Below, in pieces: positions 16,411-25,830 of a stretch of DNA of 64,000 nucleotides (position 1 is the first letter of the stretch; each line of letters opens with the position of its first letter). The translations under genes were made by a program, and so were the position numbers. The notes under the pieces were generated by a model. That model had not been told where the DNA came from. It saw nothing but the letters and a program-made list of their open reading frames with translations, and ran no database searches. This DNA is from Niveispirillum sp048066115 (GTDB taxonomy: Bacteria > Pseudomonadota > Alphaproteobacteria > Azospirillales > Azospirillaceae), in assembly GCF_048066115.1 (NCBI RefSeq), contig NZ_JBLTYX010000014.1, forward strand, positions 119,401 to 183,400. The letters are read 5' to 3'.

Positions 16411-17241
16411 TTACCCCTGCTGCGCCATCTGTTCGTCCCGCTGCCGCGCCTTTTCCTGGCGGGCATTGTAGATGCCGGCGCAGATGATGCCGATGGCAAC
16501 GATGGTCACCACGATGGTGGCCAACGCATTGACCTTCGGGCTGAGCCCCAGGCGCACCGACGAGAACACGATCTGCGGTAGGGTGGTGGAACCGGGGCCC
16601 GACACGAAGCTGGTGATCACCAGATCATCCAGCGACAGCGTGAAGGCCAACAGCCAGCCCGACACGATGGCGGGTGCGATCAGCGGCAGGGTGATCACGA
16701 AGAACACCTTGGCCGGCCGCGCCCCCAGATCCATCGCCGCCTCCTCCAGGCTGGCATCCATGGAGACCAGCCGCGACTGCACCACCACCGTCACGAAGGA
16801 CATGGTGAAGGTGATATGGGCCAGGATGATGGTCAGCATGCCGCGCCCTTCCGGCCAGCCGAACATCTGCTCCAGGCTGACGAACAGCAGCAGCAGCGAC
16901 AGGCCCAGGATCACCTCCGGCATGACCAGCGGCGCCGACACCATGCCGGAGAACAGGGCGCGTCCCTTGAACGCACCGAACCGCGCCAGCATCAGCCCGG
17001 CCAGCGTGCCCAGCACCACGGCGAAGCTGGCGGAGATGAAGGCGACGCGCACCGACAGCCAGGCCGCCGACAGCAGCTGGTCATCGCGCATCAGTTCGCC
17101 ATACCAGCGGAATGAGAATTCGCTCCACACCGAAACCGACCGGTTGTCGTTGAAGGACAGCACGATCAGCAGGACGATGGGGATGTAGAGGAAGAACAGG
17201 CCGGTGACGAGGCCCAGGCGCAGGAACCAGGATTTCGGCAT
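16411..17241 (-). CDS. potI: putrescine/polyamine ABC transporter permease
   Basis: Second permease of a polyamine importer (PotC/PotI family), 276 residues with six hydrophobic segments and the EAA loop EEAAMDLGARPAKVFFVITLPLIAPAI. Family-typical starting segments are FFLYIPIVLLIVLSFNDNRS and SLDDLVITSFVSGPGSTTLP near the end. The start overlaps the stop of the other permease by one base (TAATG on the minus strand). PotI rather than PotC is chosen because the binding protein nearby is PotF-like; this is a judgement by resemblance. Confidence 0.88.
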   Translation of the reverse strand: MPKSWFLRLGLVTGLFFLYIPIVLLIVLSFNDNRSVSVWSEFSFRWYGELMRDDQLLSAAWLSVRVAFISASFAVVLGTLAGLMLARFGAFKGRALFSGMVSAPLVMPEVILGLSLLLLFVSLEQMFGWPEGRGMLTIILAHITFTMSFVTVVVQSRLVSMDASLEEAAMDLGARPAKVFFVITLPLIAPAIVSGWLLAFTLSLDDLVITSFVSGPGSTTLPQIVFSSVRLGLSPKVNALATIVVTIVAIGIICAGIYNARQEKARQRDEQMAQQG

Positions 17242-18185
17242 TACGGGTGCCCCCCCTGTTTGCCCTGCACGTTCTGGAACAGCATGATCGGCACGACCAG
17301 GAACAGCAGCAGCGCCACCGCCACGGCGGATGCCAGCGGCCAGTCGCGGTTATTGAAGAATTCCGTCCACAGCGTGCGCCCGATCATCAGCGTGTCGGGG
17401 CCACCCAGCAGTTCCGGGATCACGAACTCGCCCATGGCCGGGATGAACACCAGCAAGGCGCCTGCGACCATGCCAGGGATCGACAGCGGCAGGGTGATGG
17501 CCAGGAACGCCTTCCAGGGCGGGCAACCCAGATCGGCCGCCGCTTCCAGCAACGTGTTGTCCAGCTTCTCCAGGGTCGAATAGAGCGGCAGGATCATGAA
17601 GGGCAGGTAGGAATAGGTGATGCCGATATAGGTGGCCACCGGCGTATAAAGTATCTGCAAAGGCTCATTGATGATGCCCAGCCACATCAGCACATTGTTC
17701 AGCACGCCATTGTTGGACAGGATGCCGATCCAGGCATAGACGCGGATCAGGAAGCTGGTCCAGAAGGGCAGGATGATCAGCATCAGCAGCGGTGCCCGCC
17801 ACTTCGGATCGGCCTTGGCGATGGCATAGGCCACCGGATAGCCCAGCAGCAGACAGCAGATGGTGGAGATGAAGGCGATCTTCACGCTGTTCAGATAGGC
17901 GACGATGTAGAGATCGTCGGTCACCATGTAATGGAAATTATAGAAGGTGACGGTGATCTGATATTTCAGATCCTCCACATTCTCGATCAGCGCGGTGAAG
18001 GGCGGGATCGCCATCTGGCTTTCGGCCAGCGCGATCTTCAGCACGATCAGGAACGGGATCAGGAAGAACAGCAGCAGCCAGGCATAGGGCACCGCGATGA
18101 CCAGCGCCCTGCCCGACAATCCGATGCGCTGCAACAGACCCAGAAAGCCCGTATGGCGCATCTCGCTATTTACCGTCTCGGCCAT
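17241..18185 (-). CDS. potH: putrescine/polyamine ABC transporter permease
   Basis: First permease of the importer (PotB/PotH family), 314 residues, close to the 317 of E. coli PotH. Hydrophobic segments begin at ALVIAVPYAWLLLFFLIPFL. The family's central periplasmic region FYNFHYMVTDDLY and the EAA loop LEAAADLGCPPWKAFLAITLPLSIPGM are clear. It lies 18 bases downstream of the ATPase gene and overlaps the next permease, so the order is ATPase, potH, potI in one transcript. Confidence 0.9.
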   Translation of the reverse strand: MAETVNSEMRHTGFLGLLQRIGLSGRALVIAVPYAWLLLFFLIPFLIVLKIALAESQMAIPPFTALIENVEDLKYQITVTFYNFHYMVTDDLYIVAYLNSVKIAFISTICCLLLGYPVAYAIAKADPKWRAPLLMLIILPFWTSFLIRVYAWIGILSNNGVLNNVLMWLGIINEPLQILYTPVATYIGITYSYLPFMILPLYSTLEKLDNTLLEAAADLGCPPWKAFLAITLPLSIPGMVAGALLVFIPAMGEFVIPELLGGPDTLMIGRTLWTEFFNNRDWPLASAVAVALLLFLVVPIMLFQNVQGKQGGHP

Positions 18186-18203
18186 GGGTCAGCCCCCTTC
18201 CCG

Positions 18204-19358
18204 TCAGTTGGTCAGGACGCTGCCGGCGAACGGCCGCCAGGAGAGATGGACGCGGTCTTCCCAGGTGATGGGCATTTCCGTGCGCCGCGTCACCATCGGC
18301 GCCGTTACCCGCACCCGCTTGCCGGTATCCAGCAGGATTTCATAGATCGAGACATCGCCCAGATAGGCGATCTCCTTGACGATGCCCGAGGCCCGGTTGC
18401 GACCATCGCCATTGGCCGGCGCATCCTTGGAGATGCTGACCTTCTCCGGGCGCACCGCCACCCAGCATTCGGTGCCCGGCGCCAGATGGCCGGGATGGGA
18501 GACATAGAGGTCGCAATCCGCCTCGTCCGACCGGATCAGGGAATGGTCGGGCTCGCTCTCCACGATGCGGCCATGGAACATGTTGACCGACCCGATGAAT
18601 TCCGCCGTCATCCGGCTGTTGGGATATTCATAGATCTCGGTCGGCGTGCCGACCTGGGCGATATAGCCGCGGTTCATGACGGCGATGCGCGACGACATGG
18701 TCATCGCCTCCTCCTGGTCATGGGTCACGACCACGAAAGTGATGCCCACCTTCTCCTGGATATTCACCAGCTCGAACTGCGTCTGTTCGCGCAGCTTCTT
18801 GTCGAGCGCGCCCAGCGGCTCATCCAACAGCAGCAGCTTGGGCTTCTTCACCAGGGCGCGGGCCAGGGCCACACGCTGGCGCTGGCCGCCCGACAACTGG
18901 TGCGGCTTGCGCTTGCCGAACTGGCCCAGTTGCACGAGGTTCAGGGCTTCGGCGACGCGCTCCTGGATCTCCGCCTTGCCCACCTTGTCCTGGTGCAGTC
19001 CGAAGGCGATATTGGCCTCCACGCTCATATGCGGAAACAGGGCGTAGGACTGGAACATCATGTTCACGGGCCGCTCATAGGGCGGGACATTGGACATGTC
19101 GACACCGTCGATGAAGATCTTGCCCTCGGTCGGCCGCTCGAACCCCGCCAGCATGCGCAGCAGCGTCGTCTTGCCCGACCCCGACCCGCCCAGCAGCGAG
19201 AAGAATTCTCCGCGATAGATGGACAGGGAAACATCGTCGACGGCGGTGAAATCACCGAATTTCTTGGTCACCTTCTCGATACGGACATAGGGCTTCTCAT
19301 TCGGGTCCCGCCAAGGTTCCAGCTTGGTCTGGGTCCGCGAGGGCTGCGCATTGGCCAT
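18204..19358 (-). CDS. potG: putrescine/polyamine ABC transporter ATPase
   Basis: ATPase of the polyamine importer, 384 residues. Walker A is LGGSGSGKTTLLRML, signature LSGGQRQRVALARAL, Walker B LLLDEPLGALDKKLREQ, H-loop VVTHDQEEAMTMS. A C-terminal TOBE domain (about 290-380) covers the regulatory part of PotA/PotG proteins. First gene of the permease operon; a promoter must lie in the roughly 150 bases upstream. The gene for the binding protein is not here but 1.7 kb upstream beyond two unrelated genes. Confidence 0.92.
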   Translation of the reverse strand: MANAQPSRTQTKLEPWRDPNEKPYVRIEKVTKKFGDFTAVDDVSLSIYRGEFFSLLGGSGSGKTTLLRMLAGFERPTEGKIFIDGVDMSNVPPYERPVNMMFQSYALFPHMSVEANIAFGLHQDKVGKAEIQERVAEALNLVQLGQFGKRKPHQLSGGQRQRVALARALVKKPKLLLLDEPLGALDKKLREQTQFELVNIQEKVGITFVVVTHDQEEAMTMSSRIAVMNRGYIAQVGTPTEIYEYPNSRMTAEFIGSVNMFHGRIVESEPDHSLIRSDEADCDLYVSHPGHLAPGTECWVAVRPEKVSISKDAPANGDGRNRASGIVKEIAYLGDVSIYEILLDTGKRVRVTAPMVTRRTEMPITWEDRVHLSWRPFAGSVLTN

Positions 19359-19516
19359 GTCCGTATCTGTCCCTGTCCGGTTGGCAATATCGGTAGGTGG
19401 CGTGGCGTTTCACGCACCGCACAATTCTACACGTGTCGATAGCCGGACGGATAGGGGGAGCATTGATGGGACGGACAATTTTCAGCGATGTTGGTTAAAC
19501 GCTCTCCCGTTGCGGA

Positions 19517-19915
19517 TCAGTTTGCCCCATCGAAACTATAGCCTTCATCCGCCCAGCCGGTCATGCCGCCGATCATCAGCTTCACCGGCCGGCCCAACTG
19601 GGCCAGACGCAGGGCGCCCTTGTCGGCGCCATTGCAATGCGGGCCGGCGCAATAGGTGACGAACAAAGTGTCGGCCGGATATTCCACCAGACGTTTCTCC
19701 GTCAGGTCCAGAACCGGGATGTTGATGGCGCCCGGTACATGGGCGGTGGCGAAGGCCTTGCGACCGCGCACATCCAGCAGCACGAATCCGGGCGTACCGG
19801 ACGTGAAGGCGGCGAAGACGTCTGCACAGTCGGTTTCCAGCGACAGGCGCCGTTCGACATGCGCGACCATTTCAGCGGACGGGGCAGCGGCAACGCGGGT
19901 GACTTCGTTGGACAT
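19517..19915 (-). CDS. rhodanese-domain protein
   Basis: A 132-residue single-domain rhodanese: FVLLDVRGRKAFATAHVPGAINIPV in the N-terminal half and the active-site loop with Cys89 in FVTYCAGPHCNGA, then KLMIGGMTGWADEGY at the end. Such proteins move sulfane sulfur via a Cys persulfide. The start at 19915 (MSNEVTRVAA) is set by a nearby GGAGATGATG ribosome site. It is divergent from the AraC-type regulator with 88 bases between them, a pairing found in other bacteria, so that regulator probably controls it. Confidence 0.88.
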   Translation of the reverse strand: MSNEVTRVAAAPSAEMVAHVERRLSLETDCADVFAAFTSGTPGFVLLDVRGRKAFATAHVPGAINIPVLDLTEKRLVEYPADTLFVTYCAGPHCNGADKGALRLAQLGRPVKLMIGGMTGWADEGYSFDGAN

Positions 19916-20003
19916 GGCATCATCTCCTGTTTGGCTGATGCCCCCAGGATGGCGACGAAGCCCCCTTCGCAAAACACAAGCCCTGCCATAAAATGTCGAA
20001 ATC

Positions 20004-20984
20004 ATGCCAAAGCGATCCTCCCTTCCCTCCACCGCCAACCGCACCGTCGCCATCCTGGCCTATGACGGGTTGTGCACCTTCGAATTCGGCATCGCGGTGG
20101 AGGTGTTCGGCCTGCCCCGGCCGGAAATGGGGCCGGACTGGTACCGGGCCAAGGTGGTGGCGGTGGAACCGGGGCCATTATCGGCCACAGGCGGCATCAC
20201 GGTGGCGGCCGATGGCGACCTGTCGCTGCTGGCGGATGCCGGCACCATCATCGTGCCGGGCTGGCGCGCGGCGGGTGCGGCGGTACCCGAAGAATTGTGC
20301 CTGGCCCTGCGCACGGCACACGAACGCAGCGCGCGCCTGGTGTCGATCTGCTCCGGTGCCTTCGTGCTGGCGGCGGCGGGTCTGCTGTCGGGCCGTGATG
20401 CCACCACCCATTGGCGGTACGAAGCCATCCTGGCCGAACGCCATCCCGACATCCGCTATCGTCCCGGCCTGCTCTATGTCGACCATGGCGACGTGTTGAC
20501 CTCCGCCGGGTCTGCCGCCGGCCTGGACCTGTGCCTGCATATCGTGCGCAAGGATTTCGGGGCCGCCATCGCCAACCAAGTGGCGCAAAGGCTGGTCCTG
20601 TCATCCCATCGCGACGGGGCACAGAAACAGGTACTGGAACGGCCCGTACCCACGGAGCATGAGGGGCGGCGCCTGTCGCCCCTGCTGGACCGGCTGCGCC
20701 AGGAACTGGATCGCGAACATGCGCTGCGTGACCTGGCCGACAGTGTGGGCATGAGCCTGCGCACCTTCATCCGCCGGTTCCAGGAACTGACCGGCCTGTC
20801 GCCCGGCGAATGGCTGCTGCGGGAGCGCGTGGCGCGGGCGGAACAGTTGCTGGCGGAGACCGGCGCCAGCGTGGAGGATGTGGCGACATCCTGCGGTTTT
20901 CCCACGGCGGCGGCCTTACGCTACCATTTCCGCAACAGGGTCGGGATGGCGCCCAACCGTTATCGGCAAAGTCGCAGCGCGTAA
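20004..20984 (+). CDS. ftrA: AraC-family regulator with DJ-1/PfpI domain (FtrA/GlxA type)
   Basis: A 326-residue regulator: an N-terminal DJ-1/PfpI-like domain (VAILAYDGLCTFEFGIAVEVFG, with the nucleophile-elbow Cys in LVSICSGAFVLAAAG and then ATTHW) and a C-terminal AraC double helix-turn-helix (LRDLADSVGMSLRTFIRRFQ and VEDVATSCGFPTAAALRYHF). This is the GlxA family; the N-terminal domain usually senses a small ligand rather than acting as an enzyme. It is divergent from the rhodanese gene and ends in a good terminator. The name ftrA is by resemblance only. Confidence 0.85.
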   Translation: MPKRSSLPSTANRTVAILAYDGLCTFEFGIAVEVFGLPRPEMGPDWYRAKVVAVEPGPLSATGGITVAADGDLSLLADAGTIIVPGWRAAGAAVPEELCLALRTAHERSARLVSICSGAFVLAAAGLLSGRDATTHWRYEAILAERHPDIRYRPGLLYVDHGDVLTSAGSAAGLDLCLHIVRKDFGAAIANQVAQRLVLSSHRDGAQKQVLERPVPTEHEGRRLSPLLDRLRQELDREHALRDLADSVGMSLRTFIRRFQELTGLSPGEWLLRERVARAEQLLAETGASVEDVATSCGFPTAAALRYHFRNRVGMAPNRYRQSRSA

Positions 20985-20988
20985 AGAA

Positions 20989-21017
20989 AAGGCCGGGAAC
21001 GTGGGGTTCCCGGCCTT
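20989..21017. terminator. bidirectional hairpin between ftrA-like and potF genes
   Basis: AAGGCCGGGAAC and GTTCCCGGCCTT pair perfectly (12 bp) around GTGGG, between two convergent genes, with an A-run on the left side and TT on the right. Confidence 0.75.
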
Positions 21018-21045
21018 CAGCACTGGCTAGGTAATCAGAAGCCGA

Positions 21046-22140
21046 TCAACGGCCCGTCTTGATCTTGGTCCAGCTGCGGGTGCGCTCGCGCTCCGCCTTC
21101 TGGCTGATTTGCTTGACGGTGAACATCTTGGCCATCGTCTCCTTGGTCGGGAAGATGGCCGGATTCTTGGCGATTTCCTGATCCATCAGCGGCCAGGAGG
21201 CGGGAACGGCGTTGGCATAGGCGACGAAATCGCTGATGCCGGCCATCACCTTGGGCTCCAGCAGATAGTTGATGAAGGCGCTGGCGGTGGCGACGTTAGC
21301 ACCGGCCGGGATGGTGGCCATGTCGAACCAGACCTGCGCCCCTTCCTTGGGGATGGAATAGGCGATGGAATACTTGGCCTTGGCCTCTTCCGCGCGGGCG
21401 GCGGCCTGGAACACGTCGCCCGAATATCCCACGGCGACGCAGGCGTCACCCGTGGCCAGCGGGTCGATCACCGACGGCACGAAGGTCTTGATGTGCGGGC
21501 GGATGGCCAGCATCGCGGCTTCGGCCTTCTTGGTGTCATCCGGGCTTTCGGAATTGGGGTCCAGGCCCTGCGACTTGAACACCGACGGCAGGATGTCGGT
21601 CTGGCTGTCCAGGAAGACGATGCCGCAGGCGGCCAGCTTCTTGGCGTTCTCCGGGTTGAAGACCAGTTCCCAGCTGTCGGTGGGGGCGTTGGGGAGGATG
21701 GCCTTCACCTTCTCGACATTATAGCCGATGCCGATCGTGCCCCACTGGTAGATGACGCCATATTCGTTGCCGGGATCGGTCGATTCGACCAGCTTGGTCA
21801 GCGACGGGTCCAGGTTCTTCAGGTTGGGGATCTTGGACTTGTCCAGCTTCTGGATGGCCTTGGCCTGGATCAGCTTGCGCATCGTCGGCTCGGCCGAGGG
21901 CACGGCCACGTCATAGCCGGAATTGCCCACCAGCAGCTTCGATTCCAGGGTTTCCAGATCGGTGAAGACGTCATACTGCGTCTTGATGCCGGTGGCCTTG
22001 GTGAAGTCGTCCAGCGTGGTCTCGCCGATATAGTCGGCCCAGTTATAGACGTTGACCTTCTTTTCCTGGGCCATGGCCGTATGGCCAAGGGCGATGGCGG
22101 CGACCATGCCGACGGCGCCGATCACGTGCTTCATCTTCAT
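21046..22140 (-). CDS. potF: putrescine-binding periplasmic protein
   Basis: Periplasmic polyamine-binding protein of 364 residues. A signal peptide covers about 24 residues (HVIGAVGMVAAIALGHTAMA). The mature start KKVNVYNWADYIGETTLDDF and the YDVFTDLETLESKLLVGNSGYDV block are those of PotD/PotF; the first Trp and Tyr of YNWADY are polyamine contacts in this family. PotF is favoured over PotD by overall wording. It would serve the ATPase and permeases encoded at 16.4-19.4 kb, although the rhodanese and ftrA-like genes lie between. Confidence 0.9.
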   Translation of the reverse strand: MKMKHVIGAVGMVAAIALGHTAMAQEKKVNVYNWADYIGETTLDDFTKATGIKTQYDVFTDLETLESKLLVGNSGYDVAVPSAEPTMRKLIQAKAIQKLDKSKIPNLKNLDPSLTKLVESTDPGNEYGVIYQWGTIGIGYNVEKVKAILPNAPTDSWELVFNPENAKKLAACGIVFLDSQTDILPSVFKSQGLDPNSESPDDTKKAEAAMLAIRPHIKTFVPSVIDPLATGDACVAVGYSGDVFQAAARAEEAKAKYSIAYSIPKEGAQVWFDMATIPAGANVATASAFINYLLEPKVMAGISDFVAYANAVPASWPLMDQEIAKNPAIFPTKETMAKMFTVKQISQKAERERTRSWTKIKTGR

Positions 22141-22361
22141 CAAGGACCCCCAATCAGATCGGACGCCCGTTCCCACGGGATCGCCCCTGGATGATGGATG
22201 CCGCTGCCCGCGCGCACCCTGGACGGCAGGCATTCCACATAGGCGCCCGGCCCTTGTCAATGACGATGGATTTGCGTTGCGGCATAAGGGGATGCGGCAT
22301 CCCATCCCATATGGCATAAGCATGCCTTTCCCACCCGAACGATGCCACCGGAGTACAGGTT

Positions 22362-23183
22362 TTGCGCAACGCACAAGAGCCCGCTTTCGGCACGCATGCG
22401 CCGGGTACCCTGCCCCGCCTGCTGACCGATCTGTGCCAGGGGCTGCCGGTCACGCCGGTGGGGCGGCGGCTGGCGCTGTGGTTGCGCAAGGTGGCGATGG
22501 TCATCCAGGGACCGGTGTTCGACGTGGCCGTGCGCGGCATCCATCTGCGTCTCCATCCCGGCGACAATGTCGGCGAACGCAAGTTCCTGTTCATGCCGCA
22601 ATTCTTCGATCCCGAAGAGATGGGCCTGCTGGCCGAACGGCTGCCGCGCGACGGCACCTTCGTCGATATCGGCGCCAATGTCGGGCTCTACACCCTGAAC
22701 GCCGCCCGCCTGATGGGGCCGGGCGGGCGCATCCTGGCGGTGGAACCAGGGCCGGAGGCGGCACGGCGCCTGCGCTTCAACCTGGCACTCAACCGCACGG
22801 ACGCCGCCATCACCCACGCCGATTGCGCCATCGGGGCCGAGGAAGGGGTGATGGGGCTGTATCTCGATGCCAGCAACCTGGGCGGCTCCTCCCTGGTGCG
22901 CGACCATGGCGGCACCAGCACGCCGGTACGCGTCCGTCCGCTGATCGACGTGCTGGAAGAGGCGGGGATCACCCGCATCGATGTGCTGAAGATCGATATC
23001 GAGGGGGCGGAGGACAAGGCCCTGCTGCCCTTCTTCGACCAAGCACCCGAGAGCCTGTGGCCGCGGGTGATCATCATCGAACGGTCGGAGCAGAGCTGGG
23101 CTGGCGATCTGCTGGGCCGGTTCCGCGAGGCTGGATACAAAGCGTTCGGGAACAGCAGGATGAACTGGCTGTTCGAACGGTGA
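22362..23183 (+). CDS. FkbM-family SAM methyltransferase
   Basis: A 273-residue methyltransferase of the FkbM family, which O-methylates sugars, polyketides or surface glycans. The SAM site is FVDIGANVGLYTLNAARLMGPGG with the acidic end of strand 2 in ILAVEPGPE; VLKIDIEGAEDKALLPFF is the FkbM hallmark. Start is a TTG at 22362 with GGAG eight bases upstream; no ATG in a good position exists. It stands alone between potF and a TonB receptor, so there is no pathway context for a substrate. A strong hairpin follows it. Confidence 0.85.
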   Translation: MRNAQEPAFGTHAPGTLPRLLTDLCQGLPVTPVGRRLALWLRKVAMVIQGPVFDVAVRGIHLRLHPGDNVGERKFLFMPQFFDPEEMGLLAERLPRDGTFVDIGANVGLYTLNAARLMGPGGRILAVEPGPEAARRLRFNLALNRTDAAITHADCAIGAEEGVMGLYLDASNLGGSSLVRDHGGTSTPVRVRPLIDVLEEAGITRIDVLKIDIEGAEDKALLPFFDQAPESLWPRVIIIERSEQSWAGDLLGRFREAGYKAFGNSRMNWLFER

Positions 23184-23186
23184 AAA

Positions 23187-23219
23187 CGGCCCCGGCGGCG
23201 GGAAGCGCCGCCGGGGCCG
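23187..23219. terminator. strong hairpin between convergent genes
   Basis: CGGCCCCGGCGGCG and CGCCGCCGGGGCCG pair perfectly (14 bp) around GGAAG, between the stops of the FkbM gene and the second TonB receptor. A-run on the left would be a T-run for the minus strand. Confidence 0.75.
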
Positions 23220-23225
23220 CCGAGA

Positions 23226-25652
23226 TCACCAGGTCACCTTGACCTTGGCATAGTAGAAGCCCCCGTTGAAACCGAACGGCGAGAAGTTGGAATACTGGGC
23301 AAAGCCGTTCGGGTTGGCGCCCGGAATGACCAGGTCGGTGTAATTGTCGAACAGGTTGTTCACCCCGGCGGAGATCGACAGGTTCTCCGTCAGGTCGTAC
23401 CCGACATCGATATCGGCCACCCATTCAGCCCCGAAGGTCTGATCCAGCGCGGCACTGGCATTGCGCGAGGTGAACTTGCCATAACGCGTGCCACGGACGG
23501 TCAGGTTGAAGTCCTCGTACTGCCAGCTGGCGGACAGGTTGACCTTGTTCTCCGGCTGGGCTTCCTCGAACCGCCCTTCCTCCACGCGGGAGAAGCGGGT
23601 CAGCTGCAGGCCGACCGTGCTGAGCGTGGACGGATTGGGCTTCACGTTCAACGTCTTGGTATCGTTGAAATTGATGCCGGCGGTCAGGTTCAGGGTGCCG
23701 GCCGTATCCAGATCGGCGCGGTAGGTACCGACGATATCGACGCCGCGCGTGCGGGTATCGATGGCGTTGGTGAAGAAGCGCCCGCCGGTGACGCCGGCAA
23801 AGCCGCGCGCCGTCAGGAAATTCTGCACCGCCGTGCCCGTCAGGTTCTCCGACAGGACGATACGGTCATCGATGCGGATCTGATAGGCATCGACCGTCAG
23901 GCTGGCGCCCTCAAAGGGCGTCGAGGTGAAGCCCAGGCTGTAATTGATCGACTTTTCCGGCTTCAGGTCTTCGGCACCCAACGCCTGGGCGGCGGGGTCG
24001 TTGACGCGGAAGGTGCGGATTTCGAACGGTACGCCACCGATGAAGTTGGTGGCGGTGGAGGAGAAATAGCTCTGCTGCAGCGACGGCGCGCGGAAGCCGT
24101 TGGAGACCGCACCGCGCAGGCCGAACGCATCGGTCACATCATACTTGAAGGCGAACTTGCCTGATCCGGTCCAGCCGAAATCGGAATAATGTTCGACGCG
24201 GCCGGCGACACTGACCAGCAGCGCGTCGGACAGCTTGGTTTCCAGGTCGAGATAGGCGGCATAGCTGTGGCGATCAACATCGACCTCGTCGCTGGGACGG
24301 AAACCGGGGAAGCCTTGGGCACCCGGCGCCGGCTGGCTGCCGACGGCGCTGGTCGAGCCGCCATCCAGCACCTTGACGCCGCCATCCTTCCAGCTGTCCT
24401 CGTCGCCGGCCCCCAGCTCATAGCCTTCGGTACGGTATTCCAGGCCGGCGGAGACGCTGACGCTGGACGGTAGGCCGAGTTCCACATCGCGCGAGGCGTC
24501 GGCATTGATCACGCCCTGGGTATAGAGCAGATCGCCGGCATAGAAGCTGCGGCGGCTGTTGGCGCCATAGGTGGCGTTCAGGGTGTTTTCCACGCTAAAG
24601 GGGAAGTCGTTGCGGCCATAGGTGCCGGAAATGTCATACCGCGTCTCCCCCGCATCGCCCTTCACGCCGACCGCCACCGACATGTCGTCAATGTCGGACG
24701 TGATGAACGGCAGGAAACCATCGGGATAGATGGAGCGGACATTATTGGGATCGCGCGGCCGGCGCCAGGTAGCGCCCGCCTTGCCCTCGCGCTTGTTGTA
24801 ATTGCCGAAGGAGTAGAGCTCGGCCCCACCCAGCGGCAGGCCCAGATTATAGACGACATTATAGTCGGTGACGTCGCTGTCGCCGTACCAGAAATTGTCG
24901 GTGCGGTTGATCGTCGCCTCACGCGGGTCGGCGGCACCACCGGCAAGGTTGTTATATTGCTGGCGGATATCGGCGGCCTGACGGTTGGTGTGGGCGCGGT
25001 CACGATATTCGGCCGTCAGGTTCAGATAGCCGCCATTGCCGATGGTCACCCCGGCATTGGAGGCAAAGTGATAGACGTCGCCATCGCCTTCATAGGTCTG
25101 GCCATAGGAACCGAAGGCCGACCCACCGGAATTATTATCCTTCAGGATGATGTTGATCACGCCCGCGATGGCATCGGAACCATACTGTGCCGCGGCCCCA
25201 TCGCGCAGCACCTCGACCCGGCGGATGGCCGAGGCAGGAATGGAATTCAGGTCGGCGCCCGTGGAACCGCGCCCCACGGAACCGTTCAGGTTCAGCAGCG
25301 CCGTGTTATGACGCCGCTTGCCATTGATCAGCACCAGCGTGTGGTCGGGCGACAGGCCGCGCAGGGTGGCCGGGCGGATATGGTCGGTACCGTCGGTGAT
25401 GGTCGGCTGCGGGAAGTTGAAGGAGGGCACAAGGGCGTTCAGGACCTTGTTGACCTCACCCAGGCCCGACCGCTCCAACTCACCGGCCGAAATTACGTCC
25501 ACCGGCACCGGCGATTCCGCCAGGGTCCGGTCGGCGCGGCGCGTGCCGGTAACAACGATTTCCTCGACGTCGGCGGTCTGCGCCTGCGCCCCACCGGTCA
25601 ACACCAGGAAACCGGTCAGTGCCGTACCAACCTTAAGCCACTGCTTACCCAT
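23226..25652 (-). CDS. TonB-dependent outer-membrane receptor
   Basis: An 808-residue outer-membrane receptor. Signal peptide ends near GGAQAQ; TonB box is EEIVVTGTRRADR. Plug motifs are TLRGLSPDHTLVLINGKRRH and RRVEVLRDGAAAQYGSDAIAGVINIIL, the plug wording of the carbohydrate/unknown-ligand receptor group common in sphingomonads and Azospirillaceae. The barrel ends GGFYYAKVKVTW, with terminal Trp. Different subfamily from the receptor at 12.9 kb (plug RDGAAAQYG against RGPQGTLYG). No transport partners adjoin it. Confidence 0.93.
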   Translation of the reverse strand: MGKQWLKVGTALTGFLVLTGGAQAQTADVEEIVVTGTRRADRTLAESPVPVDVISAGELERSGLGEVNKVLNALVPSFNFPQPTITDGTDHIRPATLRGLSPDHTLVLINGKRRHNTALLNLNGSVGRGSTGADLNSIPASAIRRVEVLRDGAAAQYGSDAIAGVINIILKDNNSGGSAFGSYGQTYEGDGDVYHFASNAGVTIGNGGYLNLTAEYRDRAHTNRQAADIRQQYNNLAGGAADPREATINRTDNFWYGDSDVTDYNVVYNLGLPLGGAELYSFGNYNKREGKAGATWRRPRDPNNVRSIYPDGFLPFITSDIDDMSVAVGVKGDAGETRYDISGTYGRNDFPFSVENTLNATYGANSRRSFYAGDLLYTQGVINADASRDVELGLPSSVSVSAGLEYRTEGYELGAGDEDSWKDGGVKVLDGGSTSAVGSQPAPGAQGFPGFRPSDEVDVDRHSYAAYLDLETKLSDALLVSVAGRVEHYSDFGWTGSGKFAFKYDVTDAFGLRGAVSNGFRAPSLQQSYFSSTATNFIGGVPFEIRTFRVNDPAAQALGAEDLKPEKSINYSLGFTSTPFEGASLTVDAYQIRIDDRIVLSENLTGTAVQNFLTARGFAGVTGGRFFTNAIDTRTRGVDIVGTYRADLDTAGTLNLTAGINFNDTKTLNVKPNPSTLSTVGLQLTRFSRVEEGRFEEAQPENKVNLSASWQYEDFNLTVRGTRYGKFTSRNASAALDQTFGAEWVADIDVGYDLTENLSISAGVNNLFDNYTDLVIPGANPNGFAQYSNFSPFGFNGGFYYAKVKVTW

Positions 25653-25830
25653 GTACTTCCCTCCGACTTCACTCGGTCATCGTTCCGCCCCGGAACGATC
25701 AAGCCGTCCGGGAACGATATCCCATCCGGGGGGCTTGGGAAGGCAAGGTCGCTAAATTATAGTTAAAATTGCAGTTGTGTGACGGAATAGGCGCAGGGGC
25801 CATCCGATGCAAGCGGACGCGCCCTTCGTG

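Noticed and set aside
17247..19442. 731-residue open frame on the + strand
   Set aside because: Antisense to the putrescine transporter genes, without start signals or family features.
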